This document shows positions 38,401 to 50,369 of a stretch of 64,000 nucleotides of DNA, in pieces. Numbering within the stretch: position 1 is the first letter of the stretch; each line of letters opens with the position of its first letter. This DNA is from Vanessa cardui (lineage: Eukaryota; Arthropoda; Insecta; Lepidoptera; Nymphalidae): positions 4,092,001 to 4,156,000 of the forward strand of contig NC_061154.1 of NCBI RefSeq assembly GCF_905220365.1. Reading direction: 5' to 3'. Made by a program: the position numbers and the translations under genes. Below the pieces are notes generated by a model. The model made no database searches and had not been told where the DNA came from. It saw only the letters and a program-made list of their open reading frames with translations.

Positions 38401-39885
38401 TTTTGATAGACCTTTGACGGATATAGTGTCAAAGTAAACACGTCGAAAAATAGCAAGCAATAGTTGGCTACTAAGTAGGTAACTACTAACTACGCTCAAT
38501 AGTGAAATACTTCGACGTACGGAGAGTGACAAGAGTAGCTGTCACCCACACCAATATAATAAAGTTGGCCCTTTATTTTTAGTTCTTTTTTATTGAGAGA
38601 CTCTATCTAGATATACACTAATCTAAGGTATCAACACAATTATGTATCCTCAAGAACAGACTTTAAATGAAAATAAATATGAATCAATGATATAGTATTA
38701 CACATCAAAATAATAATGAAAATATAGAGAACGATTATTTTCTTAATGTATGTACAGTATGTTACAGAAATAGAAAGAAATATTTCCTGTTTCCTTTAAG
38801 AAATATAATACAATTGACTTGGATTTTTTTAAAAGAAATTCATTACGACGTACATTAACGAAGTGAGATATCCATTATAAATATATATATTAACCAGGAA
38901 ACATTATATAAAAACAATGAAACGAGATACACTTAGAGATAACAGCATTCGCATTTGTAAAAAAAGCAACGAGAACAAACTTCCTGATAAAAGTAGGAAA
39001 TTATAAAAAGTATCTTGCGCAACGGCGACAAGTCTATTTTTATTGTTACGCCGATATTGGTTTGTTTTTGTGTTACACAACATGAAAGTGGAGCATGTCC
39101 GATTTAGTCGATTTTCGTTTGTCTCGTTAGCTACTTGTGACATAATTACAGTCAGCCGTTTCGTTCTATGTACGTATGCACATTACACGCAAATTTTCTA
39201 TTTATTTGTGTTGCAATGTATTATTAAAGAAATAACGAACGCTATTATGCTTTAATACATTTTTGTAGGTATAATTGTAATGGTTTTTGGTAGTTTAACT
39301 TGGAATATCAAAATTGATTTGTTTTAAGAATCAAGTGGATTTTATATGATAAAAATAATATGTAATAATTTCGAAACAAGATTGAAATGTAATTAAAATA
39401 TTTTTTTAATTTACATAAATATGTAAATAACTTAGACCGAGAAATCGTCTTTTGATAATGGCAATAGTAGCAAAATAAAAAAAAAACATCAACATGGCCT
39501 GTTCGCAATTAAAAAAAAGTCATAAATTACTAGTAATATATTTATTTAAACAAAATAATAACATTAACAAGTGCATATAATAATGTGACGCTAATCGGCT
39601 ACAATAATATATTATTAATAAGATTACTTTTAATTAAATTATACTCCTTTGAATCATGTGATACCATCAATACATGACAACTATAACGATTATAAGAATT
39701 CCTGTATTAGCTTGAATTAAGATGATAGTAAAACTACTATCTGTATTCAAGAATAAACAAAATTATTGGACACTATTTATATTATCGATGGCAAAACATT
39801 GTACAACTAAACTACTACTAGGTTACGTCTAAAAACATGTATAACTTAAAACTTTTTGGTACTTCAACCTTAATTGATATTAAAT

Positions 39886-39944
<59 letters not shown>
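39886..39944. repeat. (TA)n microsatellite
   Basis: An almost pure TA run of nearly 60 bases, about 220 bases beyond the stop of the 40163 gene. Confidence 0.95.
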
Positions 39945-39947
<3 letters not shown>

Positions 39948-40162
39948 TATCTACATAATAAAGCTGGTAGTTAATCAAAAGAAGAAATCATACCAGTACG
40001 ATGTAAAGAATAATAACTGAATAGACCGTTTTTTTAAGGAATATTATAGGCTATTCTCGAAACTTGACACTGAAAGTCAAAGGAATGGAACATTAATGAA
40101 ATTCATCCAATTTGACAGGAAAACATATAGCCATTTATACTTAAATATAAATAATCTTATTA

Positions 40163-41616
40163 TTAATAAACTACGCTTTCAGACCCGCCAGTTTTAATAA
40201 CTTGCTGTATACCAGCTTCTCTGCTGTAAGACACGGGAGAGTCGTCGTTGTAACTTTCATCTGGTGATAGAAGAGCAGTACTACTCACGTCACCTATTAT
40301 TATATTGTTGGGATCATCAAATCCTGTTACATCATTTATAGCATTCCCAGTGAACTGTGAAGGTTGAATGTTTGGCAATGTACCTTGAGTAGGTCCGGAT
40401 ACAGTACTAAATACGTCACCAGCACCAGTTGCGCCTTCGAAATTTGTAAATGCGGTTGGATGTTCTACAGCTGCGAAAGGATCATGATTGGGAGCTTGAG
40501 CGGTGCTCTGTTGAATGATCTCTGAAAATGGATCGTTATTTGTGGGAGCAGCGCCTCTTACATATCCAAAAGTGGCGGGGTACGTTTGGGATAGACTGTT
40601 GACGGCAGTGAACACGTCATCTTCACCCTCATCTTCCTGTTCCTGTTCTTTTACTTCATAACCATGAGAAGCTGTATTAACCTTTCCTGGTGCCACACTC
40701 GGTAATGCACCCGGTAATGAATCGAAAACTTTAACTTGTTTCACTGTATGTACAACACCGTGTACATGAGGTGCGTTTGGTATATTTGGTACAGAAGGCG
40801 TGAATGATCCATAATCACTTCCATACGATGGACCGGGATTGTAATTAAATTTGGGTGGTTCATAACTGACAGCAGGATAATCGTAGTTTACAGACGGTGG
40901 GTCGTAACCTACAGATGGTGGATCGTAGCCTACAGATGGTGGGTCATGATGTTTATGCCCATGGTGACCATGAGAGCCATGGTGTCCGTGACTGCCATGG
41001 TGTCCGTGATGTCCATGATGACCATGAAGACCGTGGTGGCCATGATGGCCATGTTCCTTATGAGTAGAATGACCTTTAGACACGGTATGAATTTTCTTCT
41101 GATGGTGATGATAATGATGACCGTGTGGTATAATAACATGTGGCTTATGTTGGTGATGATGATGGTGGTGGTGATGATGTTCCTTCTTAGGCTGATGGTG
41201 GTGGTGGTGTATTGTAATCACTTTTGTATGATGGTCATGATGGATGAATTCTGGCACATGTAACTTGACGTGATCGCTGAAAATGAAATAAATGAATAAC
41301 ATTTAATTATAAAAATATTGTTTTTACATATATATACATATAATGAGAAAAACATATTGTTAAAATTGACATTCATTTTAGAGACACGCATAAAGCAATG
41401 ACAAATTAACTAAAGTATTTCGCTTGAGCAATTTTTAATTAAACCTTTTTTAAGAAATAATAAAAGTAGTAAAAGTTCATGCGCTAAGCAATATATCGCT
41501 AATAACTGAATATAATAAAAATTCTTATATACATACTGATGTTTTTCTCCATGACCCCCGGCGTCGCTGACGACAAACATAACAAAAAGCACTAAAGCGT
41601 ATTTTATTAAGTCCAT
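40163..41616 (-). CDS. Histidine-rich secreted protein with heptad repeats, 397 aa, two exons
   Basis: Exons on the minus strand are 41616-41537 and 41276-40163, joined in phase 2 by a 260 bp intron (donor GTATGT, acceptor TTTCAG). The start gives a signal peptide at 1-19 (MDLIKYALVLFVMFVVSDA). Residues 27-37 (HDHVKLHVPEF) match the family motif. His-rich sequence fills about 22-137, including a run of nine His and tandem HGHHGHHG units. Five 7-residue repeats follow at 138-172: DPPSVGY twice, DPPSVNY, DYPAVSY, EPPKFNY. The rest is acidic/Ser/Thr/Asn-rich, with QEQEDEGEDD near 240 and several DPF motifs. An extracellular or cuticular scaffold with metal-binding capacity is plausible but unproven. 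Unlike its paralogs it has no intron after codon 6, although the first six codons (MDLIKY) resemble their first exons. Confidence 0.9.
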
Positions 41617-41737
41617 TTTGAATTCACCTAAATATATCTCGATCGAACGAATAATATAAACTTCAGAGACGAGAAACAATATTCACATTTTGTTAACTTA
41701 ACTCCATTAAACATAGAAAATTTAAATAAAACTAGCC

Positions 41738-41743
41738 ACTGAT
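41738..41743 (-). promoter_or_regulatory. Candidate initiator of the 40163 gene
   Basis: The minus strand reads ATCAGT, the arthropod initiator consensus, 122 bases before the ATG. The leader from here would contain an upstream ATG, so a start site nearer the gene cannot be excluded. No clear TATA box is seen at the expected distance. Confidence 0.3.
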
Positions 41744-41749
41744 CATCAC

Positions 41750-43670
41750 AATAATTCAGGCACTGCGCCGTCGCAATGCGGCGCTGGTATGAACAGCGAA
41801 ATATCGAGAGATGACCATTTATCTTATTTCACTTAAATAAACCCGCGATGTCAACAAAAAGATCACAATTTACTATACACCTCGACGGTACCTTCCGCTA
41901 CTTTCACTCTTATTTATTTACAGTTACAGTTCAAATTACTTTGTGCATTAATTTGTAGTCAGCTTTTGTAGCACTACCTGAAATGAGTATTTCGCTACCG
42001 TTCCAAAACAACGCATTCGATGAGGCCGTTGAATGGATGCCGTAATCGTATTGCATATTAGAGTTATTAGGTTGCGTTCAAAGTTCTATCGGAATTTAAT
42101 AGAGCTATTGTTGTTTAAGTAATGGAAATACGGATACAACGTTACTGTTGTAAGTATTTTGACCTAATTGTGTGGTTTTATGAATATAATTTGTTTTTAT
42201 AGCTTCTAGCAGCATTAATCAGTCAAAATTATATATTCACAAAATTTTCATTTTGATTCGTTTTTCTTTTCTGATACGAAATCTGGTCTATCTTCGTCTA
42301 GAGTATCACAATCCGGATTTACTTGAGAATTGTGACAGCATCATTTCCATCCAGCCATCGTTCGGAGCAATCATAATGTTTATGGTATAAATATATTTTA
42401 TTTGATAAAATTACTTTCTACTTTTTAATTATTGAATGCATTAATTACTATACACATGGTGAAGTACTCGTACCAATTTTTGATAAATATAAATAAAATT
42501 ATTTTGTGAGTTTATTGACTGAACAATGCACTGAAACATTTAAATCTATATTTTCAATTTATTCTAACAATTTTTTTTTATCAGATTTAATTCTGCCAAA
42601 AAATATTTAAATAACCGCTGAACTGTGGATGCGTTTTATTGATTTTATCTAGAAGAGTTCATCTACCATGAAAGAACTATAAATATAAAAAAGATTTATG
42701 ATATCAAACGCTTTATCTCCGGCGGCGTCACAGATGTAACTTGAATTTTATTTCTCATTAAAATGCAATGAAACATATCGATATATTGGTTTCTTTTGAG
42801 ATATGTACTATGAATATTAAAATTATCCGTGTGTTCATCAATTTAAAAATAATTATGATAATAATTAGAAATGTAATTAAACATAGAAACCAAGTTAATA
42901 TCACTCTAGAGTAATATTAATGTAATTTATTTATTAGGTCTATGTGCTATGTATACGAGTATATGTTAATTATTTTCTCGTGTATCGAAGAATAAATTCG
43001 CAACAAACTGTTGTAAATAATATATATTTATAAGGGTTTATTTTATAAATTTTCTTTATTTATTGTAGACCCAGCTTCAAATAAACAGGAATATCAAATA
43101 ATTAACAATATTTAATATGGTTTACAATCTTTATTTTTACAGTTTTCTACACAATCATCCATTGTCTTCCGTATTTAAAGGCAGATTATCAATTCCCATG
43201 TCAAATTAAATAATATTCTATTCCTACTTTTATTTATAAAAATGTCAAACCAAAAAGTATTCATTACATTCATATAATTCTGTGACTGAATATAACTCAA
43301 CAGCTGGAAGTGATATAACCTTTAATGATTATTTATAAATATTATATTTAAAATACTTTATAGGCTTACATTATGCTCCCATTTTAGTTCTTCTTGACAT
43401 GGAAAATATTGACTACTTTAGTTGGAAAATCTCCTCTTGTATATTAATAGTACTTCTTAAAGTAAAGTGACTAACAATCCATTAAAATAAATTATTATCC
43501 ATCAACATAACAACTCTCTGGCGTGGACAATTTCATACCACTTAATCGTTTCATTGTTTATATTTACGAGATTGTTACTATATCGATTACATTCAATGAA
43601 GATTCGTCAGTTGATCGATGTTTTTAATAGGTGATAACACAATCACAAGTAAGCCTAATTTTCTTTGTAC
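41750..43670. other. Intergenic DNA, nothing recognised
   Basis: AT-rich sequence upstream of the histidine-rich gene. No coding frame, repeat family or hairpin stood out. Confidence 0.4.
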
Positions 43671-43672
43671 AG

Positions 43673-43775
43673 GCCAACCTCGATATAACAAATCGCAAAC
43701 TTGTTCCCAAGTAAATATTCTTTATATCAAGTAATTCGTTGAACTGAGGTTTGTTATGCTGAGATTAGGTTGGTC
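43673..43775. mobile_element. Possible short inverted-repeat element
   Basis: CCAACCTCGATATAACAAAT at the left and TTTGTTATGCTGAGATTAGG followed by TTGG at the right are imperfect inverted repeats about 100 bases apart. The CTCGATATAAC phrase resembles ends of Tc1/pogo-like MITEs. Evidence is weak. Confidence 0.3.
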
Positions 43776-43931
43776 TGAAATTCGTTATAAAGAGGTAAAA
43801 AAATTCATCTCAACATTACGCGATTATAGCGAACAACTTCTACTAATAAATGATTTGATCAAAGTATGTATAGTCTACTTAAAAACAATTAGGTAGAAAA
43901 AACAATTTTAAGGGATTCTAATTAAAAGAAA

Positions 43932-43997
43932 CAAACAAAAAAAAAATAATAAAAGCAGTATTATGATACTGCTTTTATTTTATTTTTTTTTTGTTTG
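43932..43997. repeat. Hairpin with ~30 bp arms
   Basis: The left arm ends AATAAAAGCAGTAT, the right arm begins ATACTGCTTTTATT, and the loop is only about 4 bases. Both arms continue through A-runs or T-runs to CAAAC and GTTTG. The pairing is almost perfect. Confidence 0.75.
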
Positions 43998-44029
43998 ACA
44001 GAGTTGGGTGGCTATTGAAAAGAAAATGA

Positions 44030-44810
44030 GCGTCGCGGGACGCGGACGCAGTTGCAGGATGGCCGAATGTTACGAGAGTAACCTTAGCCTTCAATACGGT
44101 TTTATGACATTTGATTCTATATCACATTATTATTGCATATTATTAATATACCATTAATATGGCATGGCATTTAATACTGGCATGTAACACTATTTCTTAT
44201 TTTAAATATGATTGAGCTGTCATTATAAAACAATTGGACTATATCGTGGGGCATTCTAGAAAAAGATAGAGACATTGAAGCATCATCGTAAAACGATAAT
44301 ATTATTTTGGCCATCCCAAACTACTGAAATTACAAAAGCGTTATTTATCGAGCTATGCTTACAATATTTTGGCGATCATGTACAAAAGGGCTTATTTTTC
44401 TATACAAAGCGGACGAAGGTTGTATTTAGATGGTTTTCTAGTGGTTCCGCTGCAAACTCCATAATTCCAAAAAATATCTCGGCTTTGTATAATATTTTAA
44501 CAAAAAATTCTCAGAAACACCCTTGAGTTTCGTAGTTTTCAGTAATACATTCTTTGCTTCCGCAAGCACACACAGCTATTTGTCCTGAAAGTGTTTTACT
44601 TGTTTCGGACATCGGAATAGGTGTGATGATGTTATCCTTCCTCGCCCAAATCGGTCGAGGAGATATCCTTAATAGTGTAAAGTTGAAGGACATGCAGCCA
44701 CGTCAAAACCATTATAAAGAAATTAACTTGTATAATGTTAATTGTTACGACATAGCTAAAAAATTACATTCGTTTATATAATCAACATATTACTTTTGGC
44801 TATACTTTTA
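44030..44810 (+). other. Unassigned region with two orphan reading frames
   Basis: 44275-44526 (83 codons) and 44554-44781 (75 codons) are open on the plus strand, in different frames and without a strong start context. The encoded residues are mixed and globular-looking (FWPSQTTEITKALFIELCLQ; LLVSDIGIGVMMLSFLAQIG), not low-complexity. Neither is recognised. The region could be a decayed transposon ORF or pseudogene. Confidence 0.3.
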
Positions 44811-45199
44811 CCAAGGAAACTAGAAGTAAATAGGTTTTATTTGTTTATATTTTTACCATATATTTTTTTGAATTATTCGAACGGACATCAGATAAAATTA
44901 CTAAGAAATACACTTAACTAAGAATCATTTAACAGAGTCTATTTTTTAAATAGATTAAAACACAATGCTAGAAGAATGCGAGAATTTCTGTATATAGTAT
45001 ATATAACAGGTATACTGATAGACTGTTTAACATTTGCTTGGTATTGAGGCTTGCACACAAATAGGCTATTTGACAATGCGAAAAATAAATTTTGAATTAT
45101 TGTAATCACTGTATATTATGAGTTTAAAAATGGTTATTTACTAACGAAACTTGAAAATAATACTTAATTTATTCAAAAATCAATAAAAAAAATGCATTT

Positions 45200-45610
45200 T
45201 TTCAAACGTTTGTCACGTGACACAAAACGCTCCTGATTGACCGGGCTTATGATGAAGTCACTTTCTTGTAAACATTGCTTTTCTACTATACGTACCACAG
45301 ATTCAAATACAGCAAAGTGACGTCACCGACCCCTTTGCAGCGCCATATTGTCCAAGTAGCGTTTTCGCGCGTTATTTAAATATGGAATTTTTATTATGAT
45401 ATTTTTCGGCAAATATGTACTAGAAATAAAAAAACAACTTTTATCGAGTTCCTTAACCTACCTACTAAATAATATAAAATGGATTTTAAAAACCAGTCAA
45501 ATAGCCTATTGTAGCGTGGACGAGACAACTACTTTTCCTCTTAACTATTATTTTTGCACAACCTACATAGAACTGATTGAAATCGATTTTAAGAAAATTT
45601 GATTAAATTA
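45200..45610 (+). mobile_element. Probable non-autonomous interspersed repeat
   Basis: TCACGTGACACAAAACGCTC, CTGATTGACCGGGCTTATGA, AGTGACGTCACCGACCCCTT and GCGTTTTCGCGCGTTATTTA form a phrase order that I associate with a widespread lepidopteran repeat. There is no second copy in this window to prove it. Confidence 0.4.
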
Positions 45611-45723
45611 ATTTGTATTTTTAATATATTACTGGAAATATTTGAATAATTTTGGGTTTGGAAAATAAATTAGTGGCTAAAATTAACATAAAAGAACAAC
45701 AGATTTCTGTATTTTACATACAT

Positions 45724-45850
45724 TAACAGCCTCTAAATATCCCACAGCTGAACTAAGGCCTCCTCTCCCATTTAGAAAAAGGTTTTTGAAACATATTTCG
45801 TCACGCTGTTTCAATGCGGATTGGAGGAATAAATAAACATGAGAACATAA
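45724..45850 (-). mobile_element. SINE tail fragment, reverse orientation
   Basis: AACAGCCTCTAAATATCCCA, GGCCTCCTCTCCCATTTAG and ACGCTGTTTCAATGCGGATT match the tail half of the 4931 family on the minus strand. The head is absent. Confidence 0.65.
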
Positions 45851-46501
45851 CAGTTTCGTCGACATCAAAACTAATTTATTGGCATTATTTAAGAGATTTT
45901 TCAAGCCATTGGTATCGCGTCAACTCGATTTCGCTGTGGCTTTATTAATGTATTTTTTTTATTTTTTAATATATATTGTGTATTTTCCAAACATAAAACC
46001 ATTGATCTGAAAGTAAATTCTCAAAAAAAGACCTATGCGACCATAAGTATTGAAATAGCAACCAATACGTAAAATTGTGACGTCTCTGACTTGATGTGAA
46101 ATGAAACAAAAGTATGTTTATATTAATATATTTTTCGTAATCAACATATTAAGTAGCCAGCTTTAGTGAATTAAAAAATATATAAAAAGGTTGGTCCAGA
46201 TATTCGCAACACATTTGGCCATTTGCAATTAATTTTTAAATAAATTTATTGACTATTTTTTGTTTATAAAACATCGCAAAGCTTGTTTATATGGTACATC
46301 ACTAACGCTGGCTTTACAAACTTAACTTATAAATAATAAAAAAAACATCGATAAATTAGTATAAAAGCGTAGAAATAATTTATTAATAAGCAAGCATTCT
46401 TTGGCATAAAGTAAGAAATTCCTTAAAACAATAAGCTGTGTCTTCACAAAAAAATGGCTAATTTTATTCAGTCAACACGCGGTGGTCAATAAGATTACTT
46501 T

Positions 46502-46507
46502 TATTAA
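46502..46507 (-). terminator. Candidate poly(A) signal of the 46882 gene
   Basis: The minus strand reads AATAAA about 375 bases past the stop codon. A second one lies at 46463-46468. No canonical signal is nearer. Confidence 0.3.
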
Positions 46508-46881
46508 ACTAACTTAAAATAAAGAAATATTAAATTTCAATTATTTTTTTAAATATTATTCTGATTTTTCCAAAGAATCGCAAGCAATTGCTTTTCCAGC
46601 TGGAAATACAGTAATTGCCAACCATTTCTGTGGAAACGCAGCATTAAATACTTAACCTACATAATGAGATTATTCTTTTCGTTTTGTACACATTTTTGGT
46701 TGTATTTTAAATAACTACTCGGCGACACCATGAACACAAGAAGTGGGGTTTTCATATACATGGCAAATAATATGAAAGAGAAATCAAAGGAGTTCCATGA
46801 CCCTGAAAAAAAATATTCAATTCATATAAAACCTTTTTTAATTTGGAATAAATACTTTCATATATGAAAAGAAACTCATAC

Positions 46882-49800
46882 CTATTCTCGTATGAACTTG
46901 GGAATGTTGAGTCGCTTTGGTTTCACCGTGATATCTCGCGGCAAATCTGGAATACTTAGAGGCAAATCTAGAGGTGCATCTGGCAAGAAATCCGGGATTC
47001 CCATGCCCGTGATTCCAATGTTGGGAATTTGATGGTTCTGGACGATCGGTGGCTCGTCGAGGTGCATGTGGTGAAAATGCTCGTGTTCCTCAGCCGGCAG
47101 TATTGTATCGAGATGATCGTGGTGATCATGATGCGAATGGTGGTGGTGAATGGTCTTGAACACGGTGTGCGTGTGCTTGATTTTCTTTACTTTATATGGT
47201 ACATGAATGACCACTTTTTTAGTTCGTCTGTAACAACAATTAGGATTTAAATTTTTTAATCATCGGAATCTCAGAATATATTCAAAAGAGGTTACATATT
47301 TAATTAAAATAACTTATTGGACGATTTTGTTATAAAACTAATGACTTTATAGATGATAAACATCATGGGATTAAAACTATTAGTTTTAGGTTTTTTTAAT
47401 TATTATATAAAGAAAAACGGAGACAATAATCTCTGGAAAATTGTTTAATCGAAATCCACAAAGTTCATTTCGCTGGTACTACTCAGGTTTTTGACAATCA
47501 ATATATAAAACCTTTTTCAAATACTCTTATTAAAATCTATATCAAATAAAAAAGTTAACTTCAGATATGTTTTATAATTTAAAAGTTTAAATACAAATCG
47601 AACAATAAATCGTTGTACAATATTACTTATGTAATAATTTCATTTGTAAATGCGTGATAATTCTATTACGAGTATGCGAACACATGCGAATCACTTAATT
47701 ATGAAAATAATATACAATAAAAACTAATAACAATGGCTGCGAGCCGGCCTACTGTGTGTGTAAACACACATATTGGCGAAGAAAAGTAAATATTTCCGTC
47801 ACATGCCACTGAATCTAAGTTTTCCGTGTTACGAAATTGTCAGGGATTTTATACGTCGACCTGAGTAAGCACGGCGGGCGTGAACGTGACCGACCAGATT
47901 ATAGCATATATATACGTATCTATATGTTTGCAGTTAAAACAGAGGCGATTTGTAGGTTATTATATGTAGGGTATACTGGCCAACTGTGCCTTCTTTCGCA
48001 TGCTGTCAGGTTTGAACTTGACATCTAGTCTGTAATGTCGAGTATATTATCATCCATTACTAGCAGGCTTAAACAATCGGTGTTTTTATACAAATCTATT
48101 GGTATATTAATAAGTAAGGCTATCTTTGCACAGATATTTCAAAACTTAGTCTTTCAATCGGAATCAATAAATATTTTTATTATATTAGAGAGCATTTCGT
48201 TGAAATTCTTTCATTATTATAGCACATAATTCGCCAATTTTTTGTGTGATCGTAAGCATTGAAACAAGGATTAGATTAATTATAATAAATACTAAATACA
48301 TGTTGTAGGTACCTTCCGACATAACGTGTGTAATACTACATTTCCTTTACAGCATTGACTTCACATTTTAGACACGAAATTGTATGCGGTATTTAATTTT
48401 TTTGTGGCGTAAAAGTTCAATGACCTAAGTTTTTAAGGACTAGTGTTTGTATATGTTTATCGATAATGTAACAAACGAAAATCCGCATGTTGCACGACAA
48501 ATTATTTTTATTACTTAAAAAGTAAGTTGTCAGCAAAATATTTGAATGAATTGAATTTGGAATTAATCGGAAAGAACCAAATTTCGGATGCGGTCCTATT
48601 CATAAGACTTAAGTATTTTTCCGAAAAATTATCGTATCTTTTGTCAGGCATGAATAATGCAGTTTTCAAAAAGTTTACATTAGAAAGAAACCGTATTATG
48701 AAACAACACGATAGATAATTGACTAATATTTTCATATGAATTTTGACGTTACATCAAGTAAACTTTAGAAAATACACATAACGGTATACTTTACATATAT
48801 TTTCTGAAGTTCACTTACTGTAAAGGTAGAGATTTAATTTCTTCAGAATAATTGGTGCTCACTCTAGTAAGGCACTTCACTGCTGGTTAAGATATTCGTA
48901 CATGTTTCAGAATGTCATTGGATACATATAGATTTCCTCATTATTATCTCTTTCAAACACGTTAATCATATAAAGACAGTGTCCTTGTGGGTGCCTTTTC
49001 CGCTTTCAATATTTTTAGCAACTAGGCCAACTAGGTTTTATGGTAATCAAACTTAACACTTAAGTCAAATATTTGTATTTTAAATATCTTTTCCAAAGTC
49101 TTACACAAAAGTAAAATAGAGTTAACGATTTTTTCCTTTATAATAAAATAGTTTGTTATTGATTGATAATAAATAAATTGATACTTATAAATACAGAAAG
49201 CGTACATCAATATATTAAAATAAATTTCATAAAAAAAATTATATTCATCATATAAAAAAACATCGATTAACGATCTCTTAGAAAACAAAAATTAATTAAT
49301 GTGTCTTGCTGCACTTACCCTTCCACGCTTGTAAGAAGTATTGCGAGGAATACAGCCAAGCAGAAAAGTAACTGCAAAAAATAAAAACCGATTTAGTAAA
49401 TATAATTAAAACACGAACTATTGTGTGATTATGATAAATATTTGAATTTCAACTAAAGATAAATTGTTGAAACGTAATGAAATATTAAACACAATATACA
49501 TGTAAAGAAATATATATACTATGAATCCTTCTTGTTTTTCCTTTTAACATTGTTGTTTCGTTGTAAGCACGCTCGCTGAATCCTCACTAGCAACGAGCAA
49601 AAATGAATTATTTAATGATTTGAAGTCGATAAACAAATAAATCCCAAGAACTTACTATGTTGTAAAGCTTGAAATAAATACCTAAAATATTTTAAACATA
49701 AAACACAGAATTCTATAAAAAAGTTAGTAATTATGTTTCTAGATTATTATATTTATAAGACTTATGTGGAAATTTGATTAAAATCCATTATCCTTATGGA

Positions 49801-49995
49801 ATATTATCCCGAACGACCTTGAATAACCTTGAAAATCAATGCTAAACCTACACGCTATTAACAAAAGAAATAAAAAAAAGTATGTATGCAAAATGAAAAC
49901 CGAAAGTTATTAATTATACTAATTGATTACGAATATCAGTGGGAGCCATATTATTAACGTGTAAAAACCAAACATACCACCGATCGACAATCCAT
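46882..49995 (-). CDS. Small histidine-rich secreted protein, 138 aa, three exons
   Basis: Exons on the minus strand are 49995-49978 (MDCRSV, 18 bp), 49371-49319 (53 bp) and 47227-46882. Donors are GTATGT and GTAAGT; acceptors TTGCAG and TTACAG. The 18 bp and 53 bp sizes and the phases (0, then 2) are the same as in the 274-3608 gene. Residues 1-24 are a strong signal peptide (LLFCLAVFLAILLTSVEG). The family motif TKKVVIHVPYKVKKIKHTHT spans 26-45 and is followed by HHHHSHHDHHDH from 51. The C-terminal half is Pro/Leu/Asp-rich (PDFLPDAPLDLPLSIPDLP) and ends in a basic segment. This is the most compact member of the cluster and the clearest model for its layout. It is an extracellular product; its biochemical role is unknown. 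Confidence 0.87.
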
Positions 49996-50097
49996 AGTGT
50001 GGTAGCTATTGTTTCTAAACAATGTAATGGAAAGCACTTGTGACGTCGATAAATAGTGAAAAGCTCGCGACGCGTAACCACGGGAATCAATACGGAT

Positions 50098-50104
50098 TAT
50101 ATAT
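50098..50104 (-). promoter_or_regulatory. TATA box of the 46882 gene
   Basis: The minus strand reads TATATAA about 105 bases before the ATG at 49995. The predicted leader has no ATG before it, which supports the 49995 start. A cytosine-adenine initiator candidate (TTTCACT) lies near 50059. Confidence 0.45.
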
Positions 50105-50369
50105 ATATGAAGCAATGTTACCGCACGTGAAGACGAATCGATAATGAAAGCCGATGCAATTGTTAATACTTATATATGCCACACGATCCAGAGCCACCCA
50201 TCCCTCATTAGAAAACATTTCCCACAACGATTTAAATAATACACTAGATCTTTCTGCAATTAAACGATCGGTTGTATATAATGTTACTGTAATCGAAGAT
50301 GATATTGATTTCATTACGGTTTTGTAAGTTATTTCGATGGTTTTCGACGTGGAACATTCGATTTTCATG

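Noticed and set aside
39886..39944. TA run as a regulatory or origin-like element
   Set aside because: It is a plain microsatellite. Nothing else nearby suggests a function.
40946..41263. Plus-strand Met/Val-rich frame of 105 codons
   Set aside because: It is the complement of the CAT/CAC histidine codons of the 40163 gene. The methionine richness follows from that alone.
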